64,000 nt of DNA from PALSA-1296 sp037143335 (lineage in GTDB: Bacteria; Bacteroidota; Ignavibacteria; Palsa-1295), in assembly GCA_037143335.1 (NCBI GenBank), contig JBAWZA010000010.1, forward strand, positions 47,579 to 111,578, in the 5' to 3' direction. Positions 16,005-25,260 of this stretch are shown here, piece after piece (the stretch's first letter is position 1; every line of letters starts with the position of its first letter). A program made the translations under genes and the position numbers. The notes under the pieces were generated by a model. That model saw only the letters and a list, made by a program, of their open reading frames with translations, did not search any database and was not told the origin of the DNA.

Positions 16005-19000
16005 TTGAAATACCCAGAAATACCAGCGAAATTATCGCCTGATGAGCGCGAAAGGCAGTTACTTCATTATTGGACGGAGAATAATATCTTCACTCGTTCA
16101 ATAAGCGAGCGCGATGAGGCAAAAAGCTATTCATTCTACGAAGGTCCGCCAACGGTGAATGGTGTGCCCGGCATCCACCACGTTTTTTCGCGAACGATCA
16201 AGGATTCTATCTGTCGCTACAAGACGATGCAAGGCTACCGCGTCGAGCGTAAGGGCGGATGGGATACGCACGGACTCCCCGTGGAGCTTGCCATCGAAAA
16301 ACAACTCGGCTTTAAACATAAAGACGAGATCAAGGAGTTTGGCGTTGCCAAATTTAATAAGACCTGCAAAGATTTTGTCTTTGATAATATCGGACGTGAC
16401 CGAGGTTGGAAAGAACTGACCGAACGTATGGCGTATTGGGCAGATCTTGATAATCCGTATATCACCTGTTCGAACGAGTATATCGAATCAGTATGGTGGG
16501 CACTGAAGAAATTCTGGGATGCTGATAAAATTTATAAAGGCTTTAAAATTCAGCCGTATTGCCCGCGTTGCGAAACTCCGCTGAGTTCGCATGAAGTGTC
16601 ATTGGGTTATGACACAGCGAAAGATCCAAGTGTGTTCGTAAAATTCAAGCGCAAAAATACTGCTGAAGAAGAATTCTTTCTTGCTTGGACAACAACGCCT
16701 TGGACACTCATCTCGAACGTTGCACTTGCCGTGCATCCTGATGTTGATTATGTGACAGTGATCAACAAGCGTAAGGATAAAACCGAGCGCTTAGTTCTTG
16801 CCGAAGCACTCATCAGTAAGCTCGAAGGCGAAACCGAAATAGTTGGAAGAGTAAAAGGCAAAGAACTTGAGGGCGCTGAGTACGAACGACTCTTTAGTTA
16901 TGTACCAGTCGAAGAGAAAGCATTCTATGTTGTGCTTGGCGATTACGTAACTGTTTCTGATGGTACAGGTATCGTACACACAGCACCTGCATTCGGTGAA
17001 GAAGATTTTCAAATCTCGCGGAAGTATAACTTACCGCTCATCAATCCCGTCAATAAATCGGGTGAGTACGATGCTATCGTTACCGATTTCGCGGGACAAT
17101 TTGTGAAAGACGCTGACCCAGCAATTACACAAAATCTCAAAGAACGTGGATTGCTATACCGTAAGGAGACTATCGAGCATACTTATCCATTTTGTTGGCG
17201 ATGCGATACACCGCTCATTTATTACGCCCGTAGCTCGTGGTATATCCGAGTAACGGACTTTAAGGATAAACTTGTCGCCGCGAATAAAACCATCAATTGG
17301 AATCCGCCTGAGATCGGAGCAGGGAGGTTTGGCAATTGGCTTGAAGAACTGAAAGATTGGGGAATTTCGCGAGAAAGATTTTGGGGCACGCCATTTCCTG
17401 TTTGGTTATCGGAGGATGGCACCGAGATGAAATGTGTCGGAAGTTTCTCAGAACTCATCGGTGCAGAATTCGCCGATGAGAACGGAAATCCGACAGGGAA
17501 GTATTTCACTCAAGCTGATCTTGCGAATTTTGATCCGCATAAGCCAAGCGTTGATAATTTGCTCTTTAAGGAAAACAGCGGAAATGGTTATCTCCGCCGA
17601 GTGCCTGATGTGATTGACGTATGGTTTGATTCAGGCTCGATGCCATTTGCACAACATCATTATATGGGCGAAGGCAAGGCGGGGAGCATTCCACTTCCTC
17701 CGAATTACCCTGCCGATTTTATTAATGAAGGTATAGATCAAACGCGTGGGTGGTTTTATACACTTCATGCGATCAATACTTTTTTATTTGGTGAACCTGC
17801 TTTCAAGAATCTGATCGTCAATGATCTGATCTTGGATAAAGCAGGATTAAAGATGTCAAAGTCACGCGGGAATGTCGTTAACCCGTTCGATGTGCTCTCG
17901 CAATATGGCACAGATGCCGTGCGTTGGTATTTTCTTGAGAGCTCTGTTCCTTGGAAGCCGAAGCTCTTTAACCTTGACGACATTGCGGAGGTCGAGCGGA
18001 AGTTCTTTGGTACACTCCTCAACACCTACGGGTTCTTTACGCTCTATGCGAACATTGATGGCTTCAGATATTCGGAAGATAAAGCCTCGAAGGTTCAGAG
18101 CCGCCCAGAGATGGATAGGTGGATCTTATCGAAGTTGCACTCACTTGTTGCGAGTTGCACACAGTCTATGGATGACTACGACTTAACAAAACCCGCACGT
18201 GCAATTCAAGAGTTCGTGATCGAGGAATTATCGAATTGGTATATCCGAAGATCGCGACGCAGATTCTGGAAAGGCGAATTGAATAGCGATAAGCAAGCAG
18301 CTTATGAAACATTGCATGAGTGCTTGTTAACGATTGCAAAGCTGATGGCGCCGATTGCTCCGTTTATGTCGGAGCTTCTTTTCCGGTCACTCACGAATAC
18401 AGACAATGGGTCTGTTCACTTGGCAGATTATCCTGTAACCGATCAATCGTTGATTGACTCAGCGTTAGAAGATCGGATGCATAAAGCGCAAATCATCTCT
18501 TCGCTTGTGCGCCAAATGAGAGAGCGCGCAAAAATCAAAGTACGCCAACCACTTGAGCGCATCCTCGTGCCTTCGGCTAATCGGAAGGCAATCGAGGAAT
18601 TACGTAAGGTTGAAGATATTATCTTAGATGAAGTGAATGTCAAGCGCGTCGAGCATATTGAGTCAGGTGATTCGGATGTGATCAAGCGCAAGGCAAAAGC
18701 AAATTTCAAACTCTTGGGCGCGAAACTTGGCAAGCAAATGAAAACTGCTTCGGCACGCATCGCAACGATGAGTGATGATGAGATCAGAACATTCGATGAG
18801 CAGGGATTTATCGAGTTTGATATTGATTCAAGCAAGATTCGAATTGATCGTGGTGAATTGGAAATTGTTGCCGAAGATGTCGAGGGTTGGCTTGTCTCGA
18901 GTGAAGGCGGAGTGATCGTCGCGCTCGATACGCATATCTCCGATGCGCTGTTGAATGAAGGGTTAGCCCGTGAATTTGTGAACCGCGTGCAGAATATGCG

Positions 19001-19229
19001 GAAAGATTCTGGCTTTGAGGTAACCGATAGAATTGTCATCGGCGTTGCACGCCCAAGTGCTACGCTTACGTCGGCATTAGAAATATATCGTGGTTATGTT
19101 CAGCAAGAAACCCTTGCTACGGAAATATTTTTGTCAAACGATGCACTCAGTGATCGCGAGGATGTACACGAGGCGGAGTTAGAGATTGGAGACGAACGTG
19201 CGCTTTTGCGTTTAGCGAGGTTGAATTGA
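16005..19229 (+). CDS. ileS: Isoleucyl-tRNA synthetase, type 2 with GXHH signature
   Basis: IleRS charges tRNA-Ile with isoleucine and edits valine. At 1074 residues it has the class I core, the CP1 editing domain (AWTTTPWTLISNVAL) and KMSKS at residues 616-620, then the anticodon-binding and C-terminal domains. The first signature reads GIHH (residues 56-59, bases 16170-16181) within GPPTVNGVPGIHHVFSR, not HxGH. This GXHH swap has been described in a subgroup of type 2 IleRS with very high mupirocin tolerance. The start codon is TTG at 16005, since conserved sequence begins immediately (MKYPEIPAKL). The 3' end overlaps the convergent MFS gene by 18 bases. No T-box leader is seen. Confidence 0.95.
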   Translation: MKYPEIPAKLSPDERERQLLHYWTENNIFTRSISERDEAKSYSFYEGPPTVNGVPGIHHVFSRTIKDSICRYKTMQGYRVERKGGWDTHGLPVELAIEKQLGFKHKDEIKEFGVAKFNKTCKDFVFDNIGRDRGWKELTERMAYWADLDNPYITCSNEYIESVWWALKKFWDADKIYKGFKIQPYCPRCETPLSSHEVSLGYDTAKDPSVFVKFKRKNTAEEEFFLAWTTTPWTLISNVALAVHPDVDYVTVINKRKDKTERLVLAEALISKLEGETEIVGRVKGKELEGAEYERLFSYVPVEEKAFYVVLGDYVTVSDGTGIVHTAPAFGEEDFQISRKYNLPLINPVNKSGEYDAIVTDFAGQFVKDADPAITQNLKERGLLYRKETIEHTYPFCWRCDTPLIYYARSSWYIRVTDFKDKLVAANKTINWNPPEIGAGRFGNWLEELKDWGISRERFWGTPFPVWLSEDGTEMKCVGSFSELIGAEFADENGNPTGKYFTQADLANFDPHKPSVDNLLFKENSGNGYLRRVPDVIDVWFDSGSMPFAQHHYMGEGKAGSIPLPPNYPADFINEGIDQTRGWFYTLHAINTFLFGEPAFKNLIVNDLILDKAGLKMSKSRGNVVNPFDVLSQYGTDAVRWYFLESSVPWKPKLFNLDDIAEVERKFFGTLLNTYGFFTLYANIDGFRYSEDKASKVQSRPEMDRWILSKLHSLVASCTQSMDDYDLTKPARAIQEFVIEELSNWYIRRSRRRFWKGELNSDKQAAYETLHECLLTIAKLMAPIAPFMSELLFRSLTNTDNGSVHLADYPVTDQSLIDSALEDRMHKAQIISSLVRQMRERAKIKVRQPLERILVPSANRKAIEELRKVEDIILDEVNVKRVEHIESGDSDVIKRKAKANFKLLGAKLGKQMKTASARIATMSDDEIRTFDEQGFIEFDIDSSKIRIDRGELEIVAEDVEGWLVSSEGGVIVALDTHISDALLNEGLAREFVNRVQNMRKDSGFEVTDRIVIGVARPSATLTSALEIYRGYVQQETLATEIFLSNDALSDREDVHEAELEIGDERALLRLARLN

Positions 19230-20447
19230 TCTCGTCCTCCGAAACTCGATCGCAAGTAGGAGTGCAGCCACAATAGCAAATCCTCCTCCTGCAAGAAAGG
19301 GGAGTTGCATTCCGTACTCTTGCCATAGCACTCCTGCGAGTAAGCTCGCCGGAAGTGCCGCTATTCCAATTACTCCGTTGAAGAGACCATATGCAGAGCC
19401 GCGAGATTCTTTTGGTACAAGGTCGGCAACAAATGCTTTCTCTGCGCCTTCGGTGATACCATAATAGAGTCCGTAGGAAATGTAGAGAATCCAAATATGG
19501 AGCTCGCTCGTGGCAAGCGCAAAGCCCAGATAGAGCACAGCATAAAATATCCAACCGATTAGTAGTAATGTCTTTCTGCCTAATTTATCCGAAAGCTTAC
19601 CAGCGGGATAGGCGGAGAGTGTGGTTACTAGGTTGAAGAGAGCAATCATCAAGAAAATCTCCGCAGCAGAAATACCGACCGAGTTTGCACGAAGCAGAAG
19701 AAAGGCATCGCTGGACATTCCTAATGAAAAAATAAAAAGAATCGCAAGGTAGCGGTAAAAGTCTTTTCCCATTCCTCGGAATGAAAGACTTACAGAAGTT
19801 TTCGCTACCGCTCTTTTTTTCTCCTTGACAAAAAAGATAATAATTAATACTGAGAGCACAGTCGGGACGGTTGCAATGATAATCAGCGTTCTAAATATTT
19901 CTGGCGTGACCTTACCACCCGTATTCGTTGCAAATCCGCCAATACCATAAAGAACAGCCGCTGCGATGAGTGCGCCAAGCGTTGCTCCGAACGGATCAAG
20001 CGCACGATTGAACCCGAAAGCACGTCCGCGGTTATCTGGAGTTACGGAGTCTGCGATGAGCGCATCACGCGGAGCGGTACGGATTCCTTTGCCAACGCGA
20101 TCCAAAAATCGGAAGACAAATGGTGCCGCCCAGTTTGTTGCGAGTAGAAGTATTGGACGTGTGAGAGTTGAAAGTCCGTAGCCAATTGCAGTTAGTGATT
20201 TCCGTGAACGGAGTCTATCGCTGTACCATCCAAAAAAAACTTTGAGCAGCGACGATGTTGTTTCCGCGACACCCTCGATCATACCTATCACACTCATACT
20301 CACCCCGAGCACTCCAGAAAGGAAGAGAGGTAATACACGCAAAACTATTTCGCTCGATATGTCATTGAACATCGAGGTAATGCCAAGCCAGATGACATTA
20401 CTCGGGAGTTTTGTTGAAGCATGTTTAGGTTTTATTTTTGCTGGCAT
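19212..20447 (-). CDS. MFS transporter
   Basis: This 411-residue membrane protein shows about 12 hydrophobic segments and the MFS signature between helices 2 and 3 (GWYSDRLRSRKSL). A second related loop lies at GKLSDKLGRKTLLLIG in the second half, confirming the duplicated 6+6 layout. DRVGKGIRTAPRDALIADS after helix 4 is typical of a poorly characterised efflux-like MFS subgroup. The substrate is unknown. The gene converges on ileS with an 18-base overlap of coding ends and begins right after the T-run of the upstream gene's terminator. Confidence 0.9.
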   Translation of the reverse strand: MPAKIKPKHASTKLPSNVIWLGITSMFNDISSEIVLRVLPLFLSGVLGVSMSVIGMIEGVAETTSSLLKVFFGWYSDRLRSRKSLTAIGYGLSTLTRPILLLATNWAAPFVFRFLDRVGKGIRTAPRDALIADSVTPDNRGRAFGFNRALDPFGATLGALIAAAVLYGIGGFATNTGGKVTPEIFRTLIIIATVPTVLSVLIIIFFVKEKKRAVAKTSVSLSFRGMGKDFYRYLAILFIFSLGMSSDAFLLLRANSVGISAAEIFLMIALFNLVTTLSAYPAGKLSDKLGRKTLLLIGWIFYAVLYLGFALATSELHIWILYISYGLYYGITEGAEKAFVADLVPKESRGSAYGLFNGVIGIAALPASLLAGVLWQEYGMQLPFLAGGGFAIVAALLLAIEFRRTRSIQPR

Positions 20448-20448
20448 A

Positions 20449-20481
20449 AAAAGAAAAAAAAACCGGAGCTAACTCCGGTTT
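20449..20481 (-). terminator. Terminator of the DUF4397-like lipoprotein gene
   Basis: On the minus strand a perfect 9-bp stem (AAACCGGAG and CTCCGGTTT, 20460-20481, loop of four bases) runs into a T-rich tract reaching the start of the MFS gene. It lies just after the stop at 20503 and separates the two minus-strand genes. Confidence 0.9.
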
Positions 20482-20502
20482 CTTATTGAAAATATTTGCT
20501 GA

Positions 20503-22140
20503 TTAATTCCCATGAATTGGATTGACACGAACCACGATCCATTTTGGTTGGTAATCGGGGTTCGGGTGATTTTGGCGCCCAACTAAGAACGCTTCATAAA
20601 TCGCGCCGTCCTCTGGTGTGAACGTATAGGTTATTGTGCTCGTAGGATCAACGCCATTATTTGTTTGTGCTGAAAGTGTAACATCCGTTCCGATTGGCAC
20701 AACAGGTGTGGCATCATAAGTTTTCGGTGCTCCGACCTTATAGGTAGTCTCGGTACCGTTTCCGCTCATTAGACTAAATTTAATTTTATTCGGCGTTTGT
20801 GGATTTTTTAAATAGCATAGCATATTGCCCACCACAATCCTCGCTGAACCCGCGATTGGTGCATCCGGAATTGGTATTGTTGCTACACCAGCTGCTGAAT
20901 CGTAACCAGCTGTTGGAAGTGATACAGGTTTCTTTACAGAATCAAATACTATTATGGTATAAAGTTGGTCACTCTTCAATTGTCCGTTGGCACCAGTCAA
21001 GCCTGCATAAAAACGGAAAAGAATGTTGTCGGCGGAACTTGGGTTCTTCTCGCCAGCAGGTGTTTTCAACAGTTTGAGATAGAGCTTATCCGTTGCGGGA
21101 TTGTACGAAAACGCAGTTGGTACTTGGTAGAACGCTTTCCCATCGGGTGACATACCAATCGAATGTGGGGCAAGAGAAAAGTACGTTAGATTCTGATAAT
21201 TAAAATCAGAATTATTATTGATAACAACAGAAAGACCTTGTGGCATATAATCAAAAAGCGTGCTTGTCGGGTTTGCCGGGGGAACAAGAGCATTGATAAA
21301 ATTATAACGGAGTGTCGATGGGACGGCATAAGTCAAATCAACGCCTTGGTCGTCATCTAAAATTCTGATACGCGTCGTGTCGTTAAGTGTGATTGCGCCA
21401 CTTGCGTCAGGTGTGCGATTTGAAGAATCCTGGCCACCCCACGTTACGGTCTTATAAGCTGCGGAGTCCACTGTGATTCCTGAGAGTCTGCCAACGACTT
21501 TGTTATTCGCATCAGTTACATAGAATGTGAGAGTCGTATCCGGAGCGGTTGGAATACCTACATATTGGCTAATGGTCTTATAAGCTTGATTAACCGCAAT
21601 TGGCATACCGTTGATCGGATCACCTACACGCAACGTCATCGGACCCGAGGGATTTACATTGATAAATCGGAAAAAACCTTTCGCGCTCGGCGCGTTTGCA
21701 AGTGGGGCATCGTCAACGATGAGCGATTCAAATGCTCCGCCTTTAGCAACACCATTGCCGGTAACAAACCACGTTTTCTTATCGCCTGGCTTGAGGATAA
21801 TATCCTCATGGATTTCCGCATTTTTTGTAACAGCGTTAATCACAACAAGGTGATACGTTGCTCCAGAATTTCTATTCGTTGGGATATTTGTATAATATGG
21901 AGTAACAATCCCATAGGTCAACGGGGTAGGTGTCTTGCTCGCTGCAGCTGAGTCAGCACTTGTCGCATTGACTGGGTACATGTAGATCTGTATGCCATCA
22001 ATCTGATGGAAATTTGCGAACCGAATCTCGGCGAGTTGAACAAAAGCTGGATCGGCAGTTGTATCCTTACAGCCGTTCACACTGATTGTCGCAAGAAGTG
22101 CAGAGAGCGAGAGAGCTAACAGAAATCCTTTTTTCATCAT
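20503..22140 (-). CDS. DUF4397-like lipoprotein
   Basis: The 545-residue protein has a lipoprotein signal with the lipobox SVNGC (Cys24 from the first Met; a second Met follows directly and could be the real start). The mature part contains several DUF4397-like beta-sandwich units. Each opens with a short strand of the kind IRFANFHQIDGIQIYMYP or FFRFINVNPSGPMTLRVGD; further ones start near YNFINALV and ARIVVGNML. DUF4397 proteins are exported and their role is unknown. A surface lipoprotein is the best statement. It is closed by its own terminator. Confidence 0.75.
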   Translation of the reverse strand: MMKKGFLLALSLSALLATISVNGCKDTTADPAFVQLAEIRFANFHQIDGIQIYMYPVNATSADSAAASKTPTPLTYGIVTPYYTNIPTNRNSGATYHLVVINAVTKNAEIHEDIILKPGDKKTWFVTGNGVAKGGAFESLIVDDAPLANAPSAKGFFRFINVNPSGPMTLRVGDPINGMPIAVNQAYKTISQYVGIPTAPDTTLTFYVTDANNKVVGRLSGITVDSAAYKTVTWGGQDSSNRTPDASGAITLNDTTRIRILDDDQGVDLTYAVPSTLRYNFINALVPPANPTSTLFDYMPQGLSVVINNNSDFNYQNLTYFSLAPHSIGMSPDGKAFYQVPTAFSYNPATDKLYLKLLKTPAGEKNPSSADNILFRFYAGLTGANGQLKSDQLYTIIVFDSVKKPVSLPTAGYDSAAGVATIPIPDAPIAGSARIVVGNMLCYLKNPQTPNKIKFSLMSGNGTETTYKVGAPKTYDATPVVPIGTDVTLSAQTNNGVDPTSTITYTFTPEDGAIYEAFLVGRQNHPNPDYQPKWIVVRVNPIHGN

Positions 22141-22294
22141 GGTATCTACGTTTAGAGTCCGTGAGTCTTACACAACATATTACAATACTACACCAAACAC
22201 ACCCAAAAGTCGCAGAATAACTCCGCAAACACTTAAAAAGTTTGATAGGAGTGCAAAAATACGAAAAAATTTGAGGGTCAAGGGTGGAACCGTA

Positions 22295-22330
22295 TTTTTG
22301 AAGCCAAGCGGTACACATGTTGTATTTTTG
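22295..22330 (+). promoter_or_regulatory. Probable promoter of the EVE-domain gene
   Basis: TATTTTTG at 22323-22330 matches the Bacteroidota TAnnTTTG -7 element, and TTTTTG at 22295-22300 lies 22 bases upstream as a candidate -33 box. The ATG at 22347 follows 16 bases after the -7 box, giving a very short leader. Confidence 0.5.
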
Positions 22331-22346
22331 TAAAAAACATCATTAT

Positions 22347-22805
22347 ATGGCAAAGCACCACTGGCTCTTGAAATCGGAACCCTCAGCATATTCGATTGAC
22401 GATCTAAAATCAGATGGCTCAACTGAGTGGACGGGAGTGCGTAACTATCAAGCGCGTAATACTTTACGGGATTTGATGAAGAAAGGAGATCAAGCATTCT
22501 ATTATCATTCCGCCGATGAGACGGCTATTGTTGGTATATGTGAAATCACAAGCGACGCTCTGCCCGACCCGACTGCTTGGGATAAAGAAGACAGCCACTA
22601 CGATGCAAAATCATCACCGGCAAACCCAATCTGGTATTGTCGCAAGGTCAAGTTCAAAAAGAAATTGAAGAAAGCTCTGACGTTAAGTGACCTGAGAGGT
22701 TTGAAGGGGTTGGAGAAAATGGTGTTGCTTCAAAAAGGCTCTCGTCTTTCTGTTCAGCCTGTCCGAGCGGAAGAATGGGAGATTATTGAGAAGGCAATAA
22801 ATTAG
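22347..22805 (+). CDS. EVE-domain protein
   Basis: The 152-residue protein is a single EVE (PUA-like) domain: HHWLLKSEPSAYSIDDL at the start, then TEWTGVRNYQARNTLRDLMKKGD split by the usual loop, FYYHSADETAIVGICEI and a C-terminal VQPVRAEEWEII. EVE domains bind modified bases in DNA or RNA; housekeeping members of this length (YTH/ThyN1-like) have no established reaction. The ATG at 22347 is used because an earlier ATG at 22317 precedes the -7 box. It converges on rluD with one base between the ends. Confidence 0.9.
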   Translation: MAKHHWLLKSEPSAYSIDDLKSDGSTEWTGVRNYQARNTLRDLMKKGDQAFYYHSADETAIVGICEITSDALPDPTAWDKEDSHYDAKSSPANPIWYCRKVKFKKKLKKALTLSDLRGLKGLEKMVLLQKGSRLSVQPVRAEEWEIIEKAIN

Positions 22806-22806
22806 T

Positions 22807-23829
22807 TTATATTTTCCTCATCGTAGAGATAACATCCTGCATATCCTCAGGCAAATCGGTCGTCCATTCCATTAAATCTCCTGTTCGTGGGTGATGGAGC
22901 CGAAGTGTCTTTGCATGCAATGCCTGTCTTGGAAAATCATCTAAGAGGTGCTCTGCCCATTGTTTAAATTTTGGGACATCATGTCGAACAGTCATCATGG
23001 CTCTGCCTCCATACGTCACATCACCGAAAACAGGATGGCCAATGTGTTGCATGTGGACTCGGATTTGATGCGTCCTACCAGTTTGCAGTTTTAACTCGAT
23101 GAGCGAGAATCCCTTGAATTCTTCGGATACGAAATACTCTGTGATCGCAAGCTTGCCATTTTCATAGACAACGGCAAATTTCTTTCTGTCCTTTGGATGT
23201 CTTCCAATCAACGTCTCAATTTTGCCGAATCTTGTCTTTGGGATTCCCCAGCAAATGGCATTATAAACTCTGTGTGCTGTGTGGAGGAAGAATTGCTTTG
23301 CGAGATTCCTATGCGCTTCTTCGTTTTTTGCCACTACGATAAGTCCTGATGTATCCTTGTCCAACCGGTGCACTATACCCGGACGATCAGAGTCGTCGGA
23401 TTCTTCTGATAAGTTTTCGATATGGTGCAAGAGCGCATTCACAAGAGTCCCCGAATTCGTCGCAAGTGTTGGATGTACAACCATTCCGGCGGCTTTATTA
23501 ATCACAATCATATCTTCATCCTCGAAAACGATATCAATTGGGATGTCTTCGGCTTCGGCTTTCATTCTGCCTCGTGATGGAATGCGCAGTTCGATCTCAT
23601 CTCCACCCTTGATTTTATAAGATCCCCTAGTATGGACCTCGCCATTAACCGACACTGCGCCAGTTTCTAATCCCTCCTGGACTTTGCTCCGGGAAGTATT
23701 GGCGACCATGCGTGCGATGTACTGGTCTATGCGTTCGGGAGTCTCGCCTTTGGGCACAAGTAATGTGACTACTCGGTGCTGATGCGGAATATCATCTTCG
23801 ATGAAAGGAAGGTCAAGTTCATCAAGCAT
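22807..23829 (-). CDS. rluD: RluA/RluD-family 23S rRNA pseudouridine synthase
   Basis: This 340-residue protein has an S4 RNA-binding domain at about residues 17-80 (IDQYIARMV, VNGEVHTRGSYKIKGGDEI). The pseudouridine synthase domain follows with the HRLDKDTSGL motif, Asp157 being the catalytic aspartate. GRTHQIRVHMQHIGHP is the second RluA-family signature. RluD is favoured because an S4 domain is present and the gene sits with lspA, a pairing found in many bacteria; RluC or another RluA member cannot be ruled out. It is the last gene of a minus-strand operon, 6 bases after lspA. Confidence 0.88.
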   Translation of the reverse strand: MLDELDLPFIEDDIPHQHRVVTLLVPKGETPERIDQYIARMVANTSRSKVQEGLETGAVSVNGEVHTRGSYKIKGGDEIELRIPSRGRMKAEAEDIPIDIVFEDEDMIVINKAAGMVVHPTLATNSGTLVNALLHHIENLSEESDDSDRPGIVHRLDKDTSGLIVVAKNEEAHRNLAKQFFLHTAHRVYNAICWGIPKTRFGKIETLIGRHPKDRKKFAVVYENGKLAITEYFVSEEFKGFSLIELKLQTGRTHQIRVHMQHIGHPVFGDVTYGGRAMMTVRHDVPKFKQWAEHLLDDFPRQALHAKTLRLHHPRTGDLMEWTTDLPEDMQDVISTMRKI

Positions 23830-23835
23830 ATCAGG

Positions 23836-24414
23836 TTACTCAGAAACTTGGAGGCTTGTTGGTGCTTGTTGTGATTCAGCAGGTTTTTTCTTCATCAACA
23901 TCAGTGTAAGAAGGATCACACCGATAGTCACACAAGAATCGGCAACGTTAAAAACGGGCCACCAATTTTTTTTGTAGCCAAAATCAATAAAGTCAACCAC
24001 GTGCCCGTAAAACAGAGACTCTTCACCGAATAACACCCCATAAAAGCAGCGGTCAATGAGATTGCCAACAGCACCACCCATAATCATGGAGAGTGCAACC
24101 AACTCCCATTTCGGAAGACGCTCTCGATTCCGAATGATATATACAAGAATCCCAATGGAAGCGGCGATTGAGAAAAGCGAGAAGAATATCTTCATCCCCG
24201 GTATTTGTATACCAAAAGCGATACCAGGGTTCTCGACGTAGGTTATGCGAAAGATATCAGCGAGAAGTGGCTGTGAACTTCCATACGCCATTCCATGTAG
24301 GCCAAGAAACGGAATGCCCTTGATCAATAATTTTGTGAGCTGATCGAGCACGACGATCGAAGTCGTGATCAACAACAAATTCTTAAGCGATGGATGTTTT
24401 TCGCTCTCGGACAT
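23836..24414 (-). CDS. lspA: Lipoprotein signal peptidase (signal peptidase II)
   Basis: LspA cleaves signal peptides from diacylglyceryl-prolipoproteins in the inner membrane. The 192-residue protein has four membrane segments and both catalytic aspartate motifs, GGAVGNLIDR and FNVADSCVTIG. A central insertion (FYGVLFGEESLFYGHVVDF) between them is typical of Bacteroidota LspA. It lies 13 bases after the DksA-like gene and 6 before rluD. The window encodes several lipoproteins that would be its substrates, and Lnt (38018-39718) acts later in the same maturation pathway. Confidence 0.95.
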   Translation of the reverse strand: MSESEKHPSLKNLLLITTSIVVLDQLTKLLIKGIPFLGLHGMAYGSSQPLLADIFRITYVENPGIAFGIQIPGMKIFFSLFSIAASIGILVYIIRNRERLPKWELVALSMIMGGAVGNLIDRCFYGVLFGEESLFYGHVVDFIDFGYKKNWWPVFNVADSCVTIGVILLTLMLMKKKPAESQQAPTSLQVSE

Positions 24415-24427
24415 AATTCAATTGAGG

Positions 24428-25150
24428 TTAGTCAATAACTTCTTCCGGCGCGAGATAGGCGGCTTCGGATGAAGTTCTTGAAAATGTTTTCCGTTGAGTT
24501 TTATTTTTGCATAGTACATGCTTCTGAGTAATCGGAACAGCGAAGAGACGTTGCTTCTCAATGAGTTCGCCACAAATCACACAAATACCATACGTTCCAC
24601 GATTGATACGTTCAATCGCTTCGTCTAACTTTTTGATGTAGTCACTTGTACGCTGTGCTTGGAGAAAATGTTTTTCACGTTCCATCGCGTCCGAGCCTTG
24701 TTCTGCGGTGTGAAGAGCGAATGATTGATTCTCGCCATCAAACTCACCGGAGGTATCCATGAGCTGTTGAGAGATAATATCAAATTCTTCACTGGCTTCA
24801 CTACGCTGCTCAAGAATTACCTTCGTGAACATGTCAAGATCTTTAGCATTGTATCTAACCTTTGAATTCGCAACGACATCATTATCATTTGCTGTCAGTT
24901 GCATGGGAGCAAGATTCTTTACAGGTTTCTTAGCGGATTCTTTCACTGTTTTGGTAGTAGAGTTAATTGGTTTAGGAGTGCTTTTGGCGACGACCTTCTT
25001 CTGAACGACTTTCTTGGCAACGACTTTCTTCACCACTTTTATAGGGGCAGGTTTAGAAGCTGTTTTCTTTGCAGCAATTTTTGTTGCTGGGGTAGATTTT
25101 TTTACTGTTTTAGCTTTGGTTTTCGCTGTTTTTTTTGTGGTCTTTGCCAT
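24428..25150 (-). CDS. DksA/TraR-type zinc-finger protein with histone-H1-like tail
   Basis: The 240-residue protein has two parts. Residues 1-80 are a Lys/Ala/Thr/Val-rich low-complexity tail (AKTTKKTAKTKAKTVKKS, KKVVAKKVVQKKVVAK). Residues 100-220 form a DksA/TraR-like coiled coil and C4-type finger: GTYGICVICGELIEKQRLFA then QKHVLC. The ligands are Cys190, Cys193, His211 and Cys214, so the third Cys of the usual set is His. DksA-like proteins act in the RNA polymerase secondary channel, but the basic tail suggests nucleic-acid binding. An AAGGAG sits 7 bases before the ATG. It leads the operon with lspA and rluD. Confidence 0.88.
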   Translation of the reverse strand: MAKTTKKTAKTKAKTVKKSTPATKIAAKKTASKPAPIKVVKKVVAKKVVQKKVVAKSTPKPINSTTKTVKESAKKPVKNLAPMQLTANDNDVVANSKVRYNAKDLDMFTKVILEQRSEASEEFDIISQQLMDTSGEFDGENQSFALHTAEQGSDAMEREKHFLQAQRTSDYIKKLDEAIERINRGTYGICVICGELIEKQRLFAVPITQKHVLCKNKTQRKTFSRTSSEAAYLAPEEVID

Positions 25151-25260
25151 AAAACTCCTTAATGAAAATGAGTAACGCCGTTCAACAAAGTTGGTACGAA
25201 AATGCTCCCCATCATTTATACGACTTCCGTCCTTTTGTGTTATCGTGAATCACAAACAGC

